Shown: piece after piece, positions 1 to 9,500 of the stretch | Numbering within the stretch: position 1 is the first letter of the stretch | Layout: each line of letters begins with the position of its first letter | Source of the DNA: Fennellomyces sp. T-0311 | Lineage: Eukaryota > Mucoromycota > Mucoromycetes > Mucorales > Lichtheimiaceae | Direction: 5' to 3' | Assembly (NCBI GenBank): GCA_025266875.1 | Contig: JALLLT010000071.1 | Span: forward strand, 1-64,000 | Length of the DNA: 64,000 nucleotides | Position numbers and translations under genes: made by a program | Notes under the pieces: generated by a model | Database searches by the model: none | Told to the model about the DNA's origin: nothing | The model's input: the letters and a program-made list of their open reading frames with translations, nothing else

Positions 1-555
1 GGAATCCTGCTTTATATATACGTCAGATATTAGGGGGTAATAGCTAAGGCGTCTATGATCTACAATCTACGAATTCCATCTAAGCTATATATAATCCAAA
101 TATCCTTATCTAACCATGCGCCATATGAGTTGTCACATGCTACGTCTATCAATACGGTATATGGATACTGCATGGCGATCAACCAAGTTGCAGGTTGGAT
201 AACGTCTGTAATGGACACACCATTACAGTGTTATAGCCATTCTGGCGGGCTTCTTTGCATTTCTCTTTTTGGACAAGTCGTTCGTGACATCTCTTGGTTA
301 CACAGCAACGCGCTGTTACACGAATATTACTTACAACATGTTCATCCCTTTTAGACCTCAGCATGACTCACATATATTTACCTTGTTGCTCACATTACTC
401 ATACCATAGTCATTACACGCATTATCTATAATATAATAGACAACTCCCGAAAACCCTCCAGAAATCTCCTTCCTTATTTGGAATACAGGCACCGTTTTTT
501 TATACCCTGGCTCTTTGTGTTGAAAATCTTTATAAGAATCTTTATAACTGCCTCT
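1..555. other. AT-rich spacer, no gene seen
   Basis: No open frame here has recognisable protein character or plausible splice partners. The stretch ends at the left target-site duplication of the hAT-type element. Confidence 0.6.
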
Positions 556-563
556 GCCATGAG
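556..563. repeat. Left 8-bp target-site duplication of the hAT-type element
   Basis: GCCATGAG, identical to 2189-2196 on the other side of the element. Confidence 0.85.
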
Positions 564-2188
564 TAGGGCTCTAAACGGGGCCATGCCCGACGGGCATCGG
601 GCCAGTTCAGCCGGGCCACACCTGTGGCCCGTATCCCGTCAGGCCTAACGAAATGGGCCATGTCTTTTGCCCAAACCCAAAATTACAAGAGCCCAAATTA
701 AAGTGGCCCGCCCGATGAAATCTACAATGTAAACGATCTTAATGCAGCAATGACTAATGTAGAAGTGAAATGGTGTTCTGCCTTGTGTTATCATATATAA
801 GGTTTGGGCAAAAGTCATCTTTATTGTATTAGATCATGTAATCGCTATCTTGCACACACTTTTTTGAAACAGCAGAACTTCTGCAAGCAACAAAGGAAGA
901 CCAAGAAGTACAAAAAGCCAAAGCGACACAGTGAGACAAACCAGCAATTCGACATCGCAAATGGCGTAGGAATGCATCCTGCTTTGCATTTTTTCAGCAA
1001 CGTTTTTTCTCTCGATGCCCGTCAAATGGAATTCAGGTCGACCATATTGCTTCAGAACGAATTTTTAATCACCACATACAGTACTACTCGACCATATTTA
1101 TTTTCCATACAACTGAATTTTACCATATGACTCAGCTTTGTTTTACCGGCACTCCATTCCATTTCGACATTGTGCATCCCAATCAAAAAAGGGTGGCTGC
1201 GTACATACTGTAATGGTGCATACACAGCCACCCTTATTGTTTTTCAAATAGGTACACTTTTTCAAGCGCACTACTCAAGATGAAGAAGGATGCTTGTCGT
1301 AGCTCTTTTTTCTTTATCCAATGGTTTTCTGCGAAGCACCACCTTTAGTAAGCCAAAGGTTGGTTTTTTTTCGGTAATAAAGCGTCTGTATGGTCGAGGC
1401 ACTTTTCAATCACTATTGTTATCCTTTTTTTTCGTGTAATAAAGCTATCATTATACTGATCCACTTTATCTTCACGTTTTACTTCTGCTTACACAATGCC
1501 AGCTGGAAATTATCTTTGCTTGAACACATAGCCCTTTCACACTAATACCGATCCTATCCAAGTTCTAAGACATTTGTGAATTAGCGTGCTGCAGGCAGTT
1601 TGAATAGTGCTAATTGACGTGAAGTGTTTGGTGTGGTTATGTGTGTGTGTGGACGAAGTAATTCGTGAGACTCTTTATAGGAGAGATTTTATTCCGGAAA
1701 AGAGAGAGAGAAACACAAATTGAAAATAGTCTATTCTTAAGCTACCGCATGTTACACCAGATACAACTCATTTGTCTCCCGATACCACTGGATACGACAT
1801 GACGTAGCAGCCTTTCATTGTCGCAACTTGGCCCATCAACACCAATCATTATGTAACCGGATCATTGTAGAAACTGCTCAACCTTTTGACAAATCTTTCC
1901 ATATTAAAGATGTATACTTAGTTGATTAATCTTTATTTGCAATACACGGTTTTGATAGAATCAAATTACATATATAACAAGGGCCATTTAGATGGACGTT
2001 TCATAAAGAAAATACATATGCTTCACATTCGGGCACTCGGTCGGGCCAGTGGCCCGACGGGCGGGCCGCTATATAGGACCGTGCCCGTTCGGGCACCCAC
2101 CTTCATATAGCTTTCCTGGCCCGATGCCCGAAAATACCGGGCCAAAACGGGCGGTCCACGGGCCTGCCCGCCCGTATTTAGAGCCCTA
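564..2188. mobile_element. Non-autonomous hAT-type DNA transposon (1625 bp)
   Basis: The element begins TAGGGCTCTAAA and ends TTTAGAGCCCTA, a perfect 12-bp terminal inverted repeat. It is flanked on both sides by the same 8-bp word GCCATGAG (556-563 and 2189-2196), the target-site duplication length of hAT transposases. Both ends carry dense GGCCC, GCCCG and CGGGC words (about 575-715 and 2030-2175), resembling the subterminal transposase-binding repeats of hAT elements. The interior is AT-rich and shows no transposase frame, so it would need a transposase supplied elsewhere. The intact duplication and ends suggest a fairly recent insertion. The boundaries are seen directly; family assignment rests on duplication length and terminus type. 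Confidence 0.88.
1191..1233. repeat. Stem-loop inside the hAT-type element
   Basis: GGGTGGCTGCGTA (1191-1203) pairs with TACACAGCCACCC (1221-1233), with one G-T mismatch position and a 17-nt loop. It is the only strong hairpin I see in the element's interior. No function is assigned; it could be a relic of a nested insertion or a transcription-stop structure. Confidence 0.6.
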
Positions 2189-2196
2189 GCCATGAG
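2189..2196. repeat. Right 8-bp target-site duplication of the hAT-type element
   Basis: GCCATGAG, identical to 556-563. Confidence 0.85.
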
Positions 2197-2489
2197 TGAA
2201 AACTTCCTTGATAAAACTGCTACCGAGATTTTGAATCAAAATGCTGAAATCAATATTGTGAGATCTACTCATCACTCAAATGGCTCGAATGCGAACATAA
2301 AAAAAAATGATTTGGTTGGACTCATCGAAGTAAGCTGTCATGACCGATTAGGACATAGTAGCAGTATGCATCGTTGTCACCCCCTTCCCCTTACTTCATT
2401 AATATTACCCCGCATTATTGCTCATCTTACCGATATTGTATTTCATTGTCATTAATTCCATCGTTGTATTTATTATTTCTTGCGAGCAT

Positions 2490-2855
2490 TGGGTATATAT
2501 ATCGGATAAGAATAAGAGCAATAAAGACATCAGTTTATCTCGTCACATTATTCTATCTACCTTATCCTTGTCTTGACCAACCTCTAGGATCCACCTCTAT
2601 CCTAGTTCTTGTCCTTGTCCGGTCTTGCCATTGGTAACCATCCATGTGGTCAATGCGTAGTGGAAAGCACCTAACACCCACCTTCTAGCCTAGTCTTGTT
2701 CTTGTCTTGTTCTGTCTTGCCGCTTGATCCATTCTCATAGGTTCTTGCATTCTTGTTGATTGGTTAGTAGTTGTATTATCCTTTAGTAGAGTAGTATTCT
2801 TATCTCCGTCTTGTTCCTAGCTATCTTCTATTGGGTCGTGCTTCTGCTCTCCACT
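2490..2855 (+). repeat. LTR-like direct repeat, copy 1
   Basis: This segment aligns by eye, with many mismatches, to 4985-5352 in the same orientation. Shared blocks include CATCAGTTTATCTCGTCA, a run of CTTGTC-type words, a TAGTGG-AAGCACCTA block and a closing TGCT-CTACTCTCCA-like block. An A/T-rich TATA-like stretch and an AATAAA word (2520-2525) sit at the left edge, as in an LTR U3-R junction. No gag or pol frame is recognisable between the copies. It is best read as a decayed LTR retrotransposon or two solo LTR fragments; a non-LTR repeat family is possible. Confidence 0.5.
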
Positions 2856-2859
2856 CGCA

Positions 2860-4450
2860 TTTCTGACATAAGCATTCCGCAGAAAAATCATGTGGAAGGC
2901 CATGTATTCCCCTCTGGGACGTCATAATCACGCTCAACGTGGCTGTCATACTCGCAGGGTACCTCAACCACTTGCGGCTTATCATAGCCAGCTTGGTGTC
3001 GCCTGTGTCTCTGGCGCCAATGTTGTCGACGGTAAGGAATCGGCTAACTATCAAAGACATGTTTTGCCGGTAATGGATGTCCAGCGTGATGCGTGTGGTG
3101 CGCGTGTCTGGCCCTGAGAAGATATTCGCGTGAATGAAGAAATAGGTCGAGCCTACCAAATCTGCTTCTGCCATGGTATTGTCGATCTTCCTCCCATCCC
3201 TGCCCCACCTCAACTTCTTAACTTGCCGGATGACTCTGGCCTAATGAGAAATCATTTTTTATAACATTTGCAAGTACAACACTGCATTTCTGATTAAGTC
3301 TTTGGGTGCTATGGTCGAACATAACGATATCAATGTTCGCAATGGAGCATATGCGTTTCGCATCCACGATGGCATATACCACCGAATTAGTCCATTGGTA
3401 CCTGAAGGAAACGTCCCTCCCAGTTTCACGGAGACTTACATCTATGACACTGCCGAACAGCAAGTTAATAGACGCGCCGATATTTTTGAAAGTTAGTTGT
3501 ATGCAACTTCGAATGAGAATTGAGATTTCAGAAAAAAGCCAAGGGGCAACAAATACTTAGGTGTCAATCAAAATCCTGGCTCATGAATCTCTTCTTCCTT
3601 CCGTATTAATGATAATCGTCGATAGCGGATACCACTTGCAACAATGTGTTCAACACCATTCCACAAGGCAAAAGAAATATTTGTACTTCCTATATATGTA
3701 TAGCAATGTGCTAACTTATTTTCTAATCATAAAATAAATGTGAGATAAGAGCGAAGTAGCGAGTATCGAAAAGGGACAATAGAAGTCAACGAGACTCAGA
3801 AAACTGTAGTTTATTGATGAAGAGTTCGCTCTATTTATATTAAATGCTTATCATGGATGGGACTTCCTATTACCGATGTTATCCAAGGTCATATCATGAT
3901 TATACCTGTATATCCATTACGTATGTCATGTTGGGGTGTTATTGAGAAACGAGTGATGTCTATCGTTATGGAGCCGGTCCATAACGGATAACGATAAGCT
4001 AAGTGATAGCTGTTGACACGCGTTCATGATAACGTCTATGACAATATGCCGGATACGGAAGATATGTCTGCATGAGTGAGTTTTACCAAAAAGGAAAGTG
4101 AGAGATAACCGTTCCGAGATACTGATCAGTGATTATGTTCATGTTGGATACAACAAAATGGACTGAATGTATGCTACCTCAGCATAGGTGCAGGATGACC
4201 ATGCTACATTGGACAGATATGTAAGTTTACGTTAAATATTAGTGGCTCATAGGTAATGGTCACATTTCTTACAGACGTCTAGCTATCTTCTGTTTGCGCT
4301 TCCCGATGCCAAAACGGCAGAGGAGTCATGGGGTATAAGCATCTGAGCCGTCTGTGCTCCATCCAAGATGACTACACTCAGGTACTTCTCACCCATCAGA
4401 CCGGGATAGCAAACTCTAACAAGGACGATACACGATACAAGGAATTACTA
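2860..4450. other. Spacer between LTR-like repeats, no supported gene
   Basis: A 130-codon minus-strand frame lies at 2821-3213 but overlaps the repeat and has no recognisable domain. I find no integrase, reverse transcriptase or protease motif. Nothing further is supported. Confidence 0.5.
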
Positions 4451-4452
4451 TA

Positions 4453-4642
4453 CAGTCGAACCCCGGTTTGTGCAGCTCCCGTTTCGTGCAAAACCTCACT
4501 ATATGCATCAAAGTATTTGGAATTCTTAAAGCGGTACAAAGCAGGTATGACTGTATGGACTATCTCCCGGTTGGTGCACAAGCTCACTGTATGCATCAAA
4601 ATATTCGGATTTCCCTGTTCTGCACAAGGCGGGGTTTGACTG
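4453..4642. mobile_element. Pogo/Tc1-mariner type MITE (190 bp)
   Basis: The left end CAGTCGAACCCCGGTTTGTG and the reverse complement of the right end, CAGTCAAACCCCGCCTTGTG, form a terminal inverted repeat of about 23 bp with three mismatches. The element is flanked by TA on both sides (4451-4452 and 4643-4644), the target dinucleotide of Tc1/mariner and pogo transposases. The CAGT start is typical of pogo-like ends. The interior holds an imperfect direct duplication about 92 bp apart, sharing the words CTCACT-TATGCATCAAA, so the element may have arisen by internal doubling. It is too short to encode a protein. Confidence 0.85.
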
Positions 4643-4734
4643 TACCAATACTTCTGTATAATAAATTTCAAAAGCTTATTTCAGCAAGCGGTTGTCTCTA
4701 AGCAATAATATAAATATGTGCATGTCGTATACTT

Positions 4735-4756
4735 AGTGTTAGGGTTGTTAGGGTTT
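4735..4756 (+). repeat. Short interstitial telomere-like TTAGGG run
   Basis: Two TTAGGG words sit within 22 bp. This is too short to be a telomere. It could be chance or a trace of break repair. Confidence 0.3.
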
Positions 4757-4800
4757 AGTAATAAGGTTTAGTGTCCGGGTGTAATATAGGATTTAAGGTG

Positions 4801-4983
4801 GCTGAGTCGGCTCACCGATGAATGACCCGAAGCGTAGCGTAGGGGCTCATTCAGTCGAGCAAAGCGAGACAGGTAACGACTCGGCCATAAGGTTTAGATG
4901 ACGAGCCGGCTCACCGTTGAATGACCCGAAGCGCAGCGAAGGGGATCATTCAGTCGAGCGTAGCGAGACAGGTGACGTGCTCG
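4801..4983. repeat. Tandem pair of structured ~85-nt repeats
   Basis: Two units (4801-4885 and 4897-4983) repeat with a 99-bp period. Each has an outer stem (GAGTCG 4804-4809 with CGACTC 4877-4882; CGAGC 4902-4906 with GCTCG 4979-4983). Each also has an inner hairpin, GAATGA...TCATTC, with a CCC/GGG extension. One outer-stem pair changes on both sides: T4807-A4879 becomes C4906-G4979, a compensatory change that suggests the fold is under selection or was copied as a palindromic element. The pair lies immediately upstream of the TATA-like start of LTR-like copy 2. It may be U3 sequence, a palindromic MITE family or an RNA element. Confidence 0.6.
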
Positions 4984-4984
4984 T

Positions 4985-5352
4985 GTATAAATAATAGATA
5001 GTAGAAGAGCAATAAGCATCATCAGTTTATCTCGTCATATTCCTATACCTACCTTGTCCCTTGTCTGTCCTCACGTCTAGGATCGTTCGTAACCCTAGTT
5101 CTTGTCCAAAATTCTAGTCTTGTCTTTGGTAATTATCCATGCGGGCATATGTGTAGTGGGAAGCACCTAGCTCTCGCCCTCCAGCTCTAGCCTTATCTTG
5201 TTGATGATTCCTTTCTTGTTGGTTACGGAATTCTCGTTAATTGGTCAGCAGTAGTATTCTCCACTAGTAGAATAGCACCCTCACCCTCATTCTCATCCCC
5301 ATCTTGCTCTTAGCTATTCTCTCTTGGGCCGTGCTACTACTCTCCAGCCTGC
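4985..5352 (+). repeat. LTR-like direct repeat, copy 2
   Basis: Second copy of the repeat at 2490-2855. It opens with TATAAATAATAGATAG, a TATA-box-like word, followed by AGAGCAATAAGCATCATCAG where copy 1 has an AATAAA-containing version. It runs through the same CTTGTC-rich body to a matching close. The two copies start about 2.5 kb apart in the same orientation. Confidence 0.5.
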
Positions 5353-5360
5353 AATTTTGA

Positions 5361-5375
5361 AAGAGACTGAGTCTC
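5361..5375. repeat. Short palindrome AGAGACtgaGTCTCT
   Basis: Perfect 6-bp arms around a 3-nt centre, just past the second LTR-like repeat. No function can be assigned. Confidence 0.35.
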
Positions 5376-5477
5376 TGACGAGTTAGCTATTAGTAATTAC
5401 CATGGTGAGGAGGTTGAGTCTGGAGATTGGGCGTTGAAATCCAAACGATAAAGAAGCTGCCCTGTTATCACATATTG

Positions 5478-5635
5478 CACTGCAAATAATTTCGATGATT
5501 AAAGGTTACAGTGGTTAAACATAAGCTTAGTAACCACTTGTACTACCATCTTTGGTAACTCGAGCGGTTAAAAAGCTTATGTTTAACCACTTAAAAAAAC
5601 TATTCATCAAAATTAACGCAAAATTATTTGCAGTG
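5478..5635. mobile_element. Small MITE with nested inverted repeats (158 bp)
   Basis: The outer 15-bp inverted repeat CACTGCAAATAATTT (5478-5492) matches AAATTATTTGCAGTG (5621-5635) exactly. Inside it lies an 18-bp perfect inverted repeat, GTGGTTAAACATAAGCTT (5511-5528) and its complement (5573-5590). The whole element can fold into one long hairpin. I could not find a clear target-site duplication, so the superfamily is open. Another TTTGCAGTGA word near 5709 hints at a second, damaged end. Confidence 0.65.
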
Positions 5636-5639
5636 ATGA

Positions 5640-6514
5640 TGGTCGTCTTCACTAAAAGTACAGCATATGTACTCAAGTTTTCTACAAAAATATTTGTAGA
5701 TAGAATCGTTTGCAGTGAATATAGCAAGTAGACAAAAGTTTTGGGCTTTAGCAAATGATTGCGATAGGGCTATTAAAGCATATCAATAATGATGTTTGAT
5801 GTGGATAGAATGTTCGGTATTTTTTTCCAAAAAAAAAAAACCTAAAGCAGTGTGGTGCGGGTCAACTATTGTTAAGATATAGAATGGGACTTATAATTGA
5901 TTTGTAAGTAAAATGTTTTTATGCTTATCAGTACAATGCCAAACGTGGGTCTACAGTAGAAAAGGCGACATCACAGATCCTTGACAAAGTATCTATTATT
6001 TACAGTACCTTTTTTATGTTCCTGCCTTGAAACACTTTTCAGATCGAGCAAGAACGAGCTCACAAGGACTGGAACGGGAGTGACTATGGTAAAATTTCTC
6101 GGTCCGAGACCAAGTCTTAGTAGGCTATCAATATATTCCAATTGCATATGTCATTTGATAGGCGATTCAAGGGAGTGATAATCAAAGACCAAGTTGCTGG
6201 ACTACAATCCGAGAAAATAATGTGTTTATGCTCTTCGAGATAGTCAATGCATATGACATTGGCAGTTAGTAGGTCCCAATGACAGTTTTTAAACACACTT
6301 ACTCTACTTATTACTGTGATCGTTATGCAGTTAGCAGGCCCATGAATTCAATAAAAGCTACACGCCTATAAACAAGCCAAACATGGACACCCCGATAAAT
6401 AATCAATCTTGGCTTGACCAGCATTGAACAGGAAATTGGCCTGAACAGGTTTCACGGACAATGAATTGAACTCGCAAGCAGAAAGCGGGACAAATCCGTG
6501 CACTTTCCGGTACA
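5640..6514. other. Spacer upstream of the Dicer gene
   Basis: No supported gene. It presumably contains the Dicer promoter and 5' UTR. I see no clear TATA box close to the start codon. Confidence 0.5.
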
Positions 6515-9500
6515 ATGAGAAGCACAGTGGAGCACCATGCCGAAGATTATGATGACGCCATTCCATACATTCCTGAGGACATTAACAACACAATGAACGA
6601 AGGCGATCGAGAGCGGCTGCTACGTTACATTGACCCCATGTTCCTTGACTCTACGCCAGATAATGTCACCAACGATGCGGATCAAGTGTTCGAGCAGGAA
6701 CGTTACGATCTTGACGATCGCGAACAACCTGAACTGCTGGATGATTTCGATGATCAACCTGAGGAAACACAAATGTTGGCACCGAGAGATTATCAAGTTG
6801 AACTGTACGAAAAGGCGATCAAGGAAAACCTCATTGCGGTTCTTGATACCGGCAGTGGTAAGACTCTTATTGCCGTGTTGCTGCTCAAATACATGGCTGC
6901 AAAGGAGCGAGACGAACGGTTGCATAGAAGAAACGTGAGCTTTTTATATTCTTTCACGTTGGTCAAGACAGGTGCTGACAGCGGTTTTTCTTTTGCTAGA
7001 CCAAACTGGCGTTCTTTCTCGTGGATCGTGTTCCTCTGGTGCCTCAACAGACCAACGTGATCAAAGCGAACTGTGATGCCAACGTTATAGGCATGTACGG
7101 TGAAATGGGCATCGACAAGTGGTCCGAGAAAAAGTGGAAGCAGACGTTTGAAGAGAACGACGTGTGTGTCATGACGGCTCAGATTCTTTTGGATACGCTG
7201 CGTCACGGTTTCGTTCATATGGATCAGGTGCGTGGTGACAGGGTTGCTGTGCAATCACACATCTGACAGTGCTTTTAGATCAATCTGATTATTTTTGACG
7301 AATGCCATCACTGCACCAAACGCCACCCGTACAATCTGATCATGCATGAGCATTATCAGCGTTGTGCGCCCGAGGACCGTCCCAAAATTTTCGGCATGAC
7401 GGCGTCTCCCATCCACGGCAAGGTCGGAAGTGTCGAAAGCAGCATCCTGACGTTGGAGCGAAACCTGAACAGTCGGGTGTACACAACCATGAAAGTAAAG
7501 TCATTGAACGTGCCTCGCGAAGTCAGCGTAGCGTACTTTCCCGCCGAACCCCCCGAGCCAACTCGACTGCACAGACAGATCAGGAAAAAGATCGGTCACA
7601 TCGAACGACTCCGTCGGCTGTTTGTTACAACCGCATATGCTCACGAACAGCTGGGCTCCTGGTGCTGCGATCGTCTTTGGGAATATTTGCTCAGGGACTT
7701 GGACCAGCGCGTTACAGCCGACACGCATGACTTGCCCAAAGATCAATTGATGGCAGAGGATCGAGCCATCAAGGAAGCGTATGAGCTGGCCAAAGGAGCA
7801 GCGCCCGATGATCCGGATTTGACAAGTCGGACGCTGTTCACGGACAAAATGATTAAACTGTTGAGATGCATAAGTATTTTTGCCACTGTGGATGACCTCT
7901 GCTGCATTATTTTTGCCGAGCGTCGTCATATCGTTGTGGCATTGAACCTTGTTATCCAGGCTTCCAGCCATTTCAAGGACAGAATCAGGAGCGATATCAT
8001 GATTGGCCATGGCAACAGTGAGGATGGTGATATTACAATGAAGTTTAAAGAACAGGACCGCGTCATTCAACGCTTCAGAGACGGCGAGCTCAACATGATC
8101 ATCGCCACCAATGTCGCCGAGGAAGGGTTGGATATCCAGCCCTGCAACGTTGTGATCAGGTAGTAAAATGTAGGCTCTAAGCACGCTAGACAACTCACAT
8201 GACCTACGCGGCAGATTCGACTTTTTCCATTCTCTCATTTCATACATCCAATCGCGCGGACGGGCACGAAAGGAAAACTCCAAATACGTCATTCTGGTAG
8301 AGGAAACGGGCAGCGGTGGCGGTCAGCATGCCAAGCTCGAGGACATTCGTCGGCAAGAAAAAGAAATGAAGATATTTGTCTCGGAACATCCGGAGCGCAA
8401 CTTGGCCAACTATCTCAACGAAGGACTGGACGACGAAGATGACGATGACGAAGAGGACTTTGCCGAACGGATATACATGGTTCCATCCACCGCAGCGACC
8501 ATCACCATGCACCACGCCGTCCCACTTGTCCATCTCTACTGCGGCTCTCTGCCGTCCGACAGTTTCTGCACACTCAAGCCGGTATTCGACATTTATCCCG
8601 CCGGCGAAGGATTCACGTGTACCTTGCGACTACCCAGCAATGCAGCCGTTTTGGAGGTGACTTCTGAGGTGGCCCGGACCAAAGCCAAAGCCAAACGCCT
8701 TGCTGCCCTGGATATTGCCATTCAATTGCACAAACTGGGTGCGCTCGATGACCATTTGCGACCCAAGAGTTCAAAGCGTCAAATTCTCGGTGAAATGGCC
8801 CCCTTGCTGGATGACCAAGGTCAAATCATCGGTAGCAGACGCAGACGTCACATTTACGAGAAGCGAACGCCGAGATTCTGGGAACTCAAGTTTGATGAGG
8901 AAGAGGAAGAGGACACCAATTTGAAGGCCGAGGATGACAAGGATTTGATGTTTGCCCACAACAGCGCTTGGAGAGAAGAAAGGGATCCTCATGAACCGAT
9001 ATCCGCTCTTTCCCACCGAGTGGCCGCGTACAAACGCGAACAAGCCAAAGAGGCTGCCAGGGCCCCAGTAATTGAACACTCCGCGGTGACAACTGATACC
9101 AATGGGACGACAAGTGCCGATGCCGTTGCCTTGGATACCAATGGCGCACTGGTTGAGACCAACGGCTTGCCCAATGGTAACGTCGATAAACCCGGGGTGA
9201 AAGCAGAAGAAGAGGAACCTGTCAAAGACATCGGGCCAGGGCCCTTTGTTCTGTGGATGACGACCATTTTGGTTGAAATCAAATACACGCCGTTCCAAGT
9301 TCGCCATATGGCACTGATCACATGGAAAGAACTCCCGGTAATTCCAGATATCGAGCTATACAGCCGAGGAAACCCCTTCAAAGTATCATTCCGGCCCACG
9401 GTCAGTTCCTTTCAGCTCAACCGAGAAGCAGTGGAGAAGCTTGCCGAATTCACCTTATCCATCACATCAGCCATCACCAACAAGGAGTTCCAATGTCCTC

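Noticed and set aside
804..1130. 108-codon plus-strand frame inside the hAT-type element
   Set aside because: No domain, composition not protein-like, and it lies in a non-autonomous element. Treated as chance.
2821..3213. 130-codon minus-strand frame overlapping LTR-like copy 1
   Set aside because: No retroviral protease, gag or other motif and no splice partners. Insufficient support for a gene.
4735..4756. Telomere-like TTAGGG words as evidence for a chromosome end
   Set aside because: Only two units, interstitial, with genes on one side. Too weak for a telomere or fusion claim.
7501..8292. Long minus-strand frame opposite the Dicer helicase
   Set aside because: Antisense shadow of a well-supported exon with no domain of its own.
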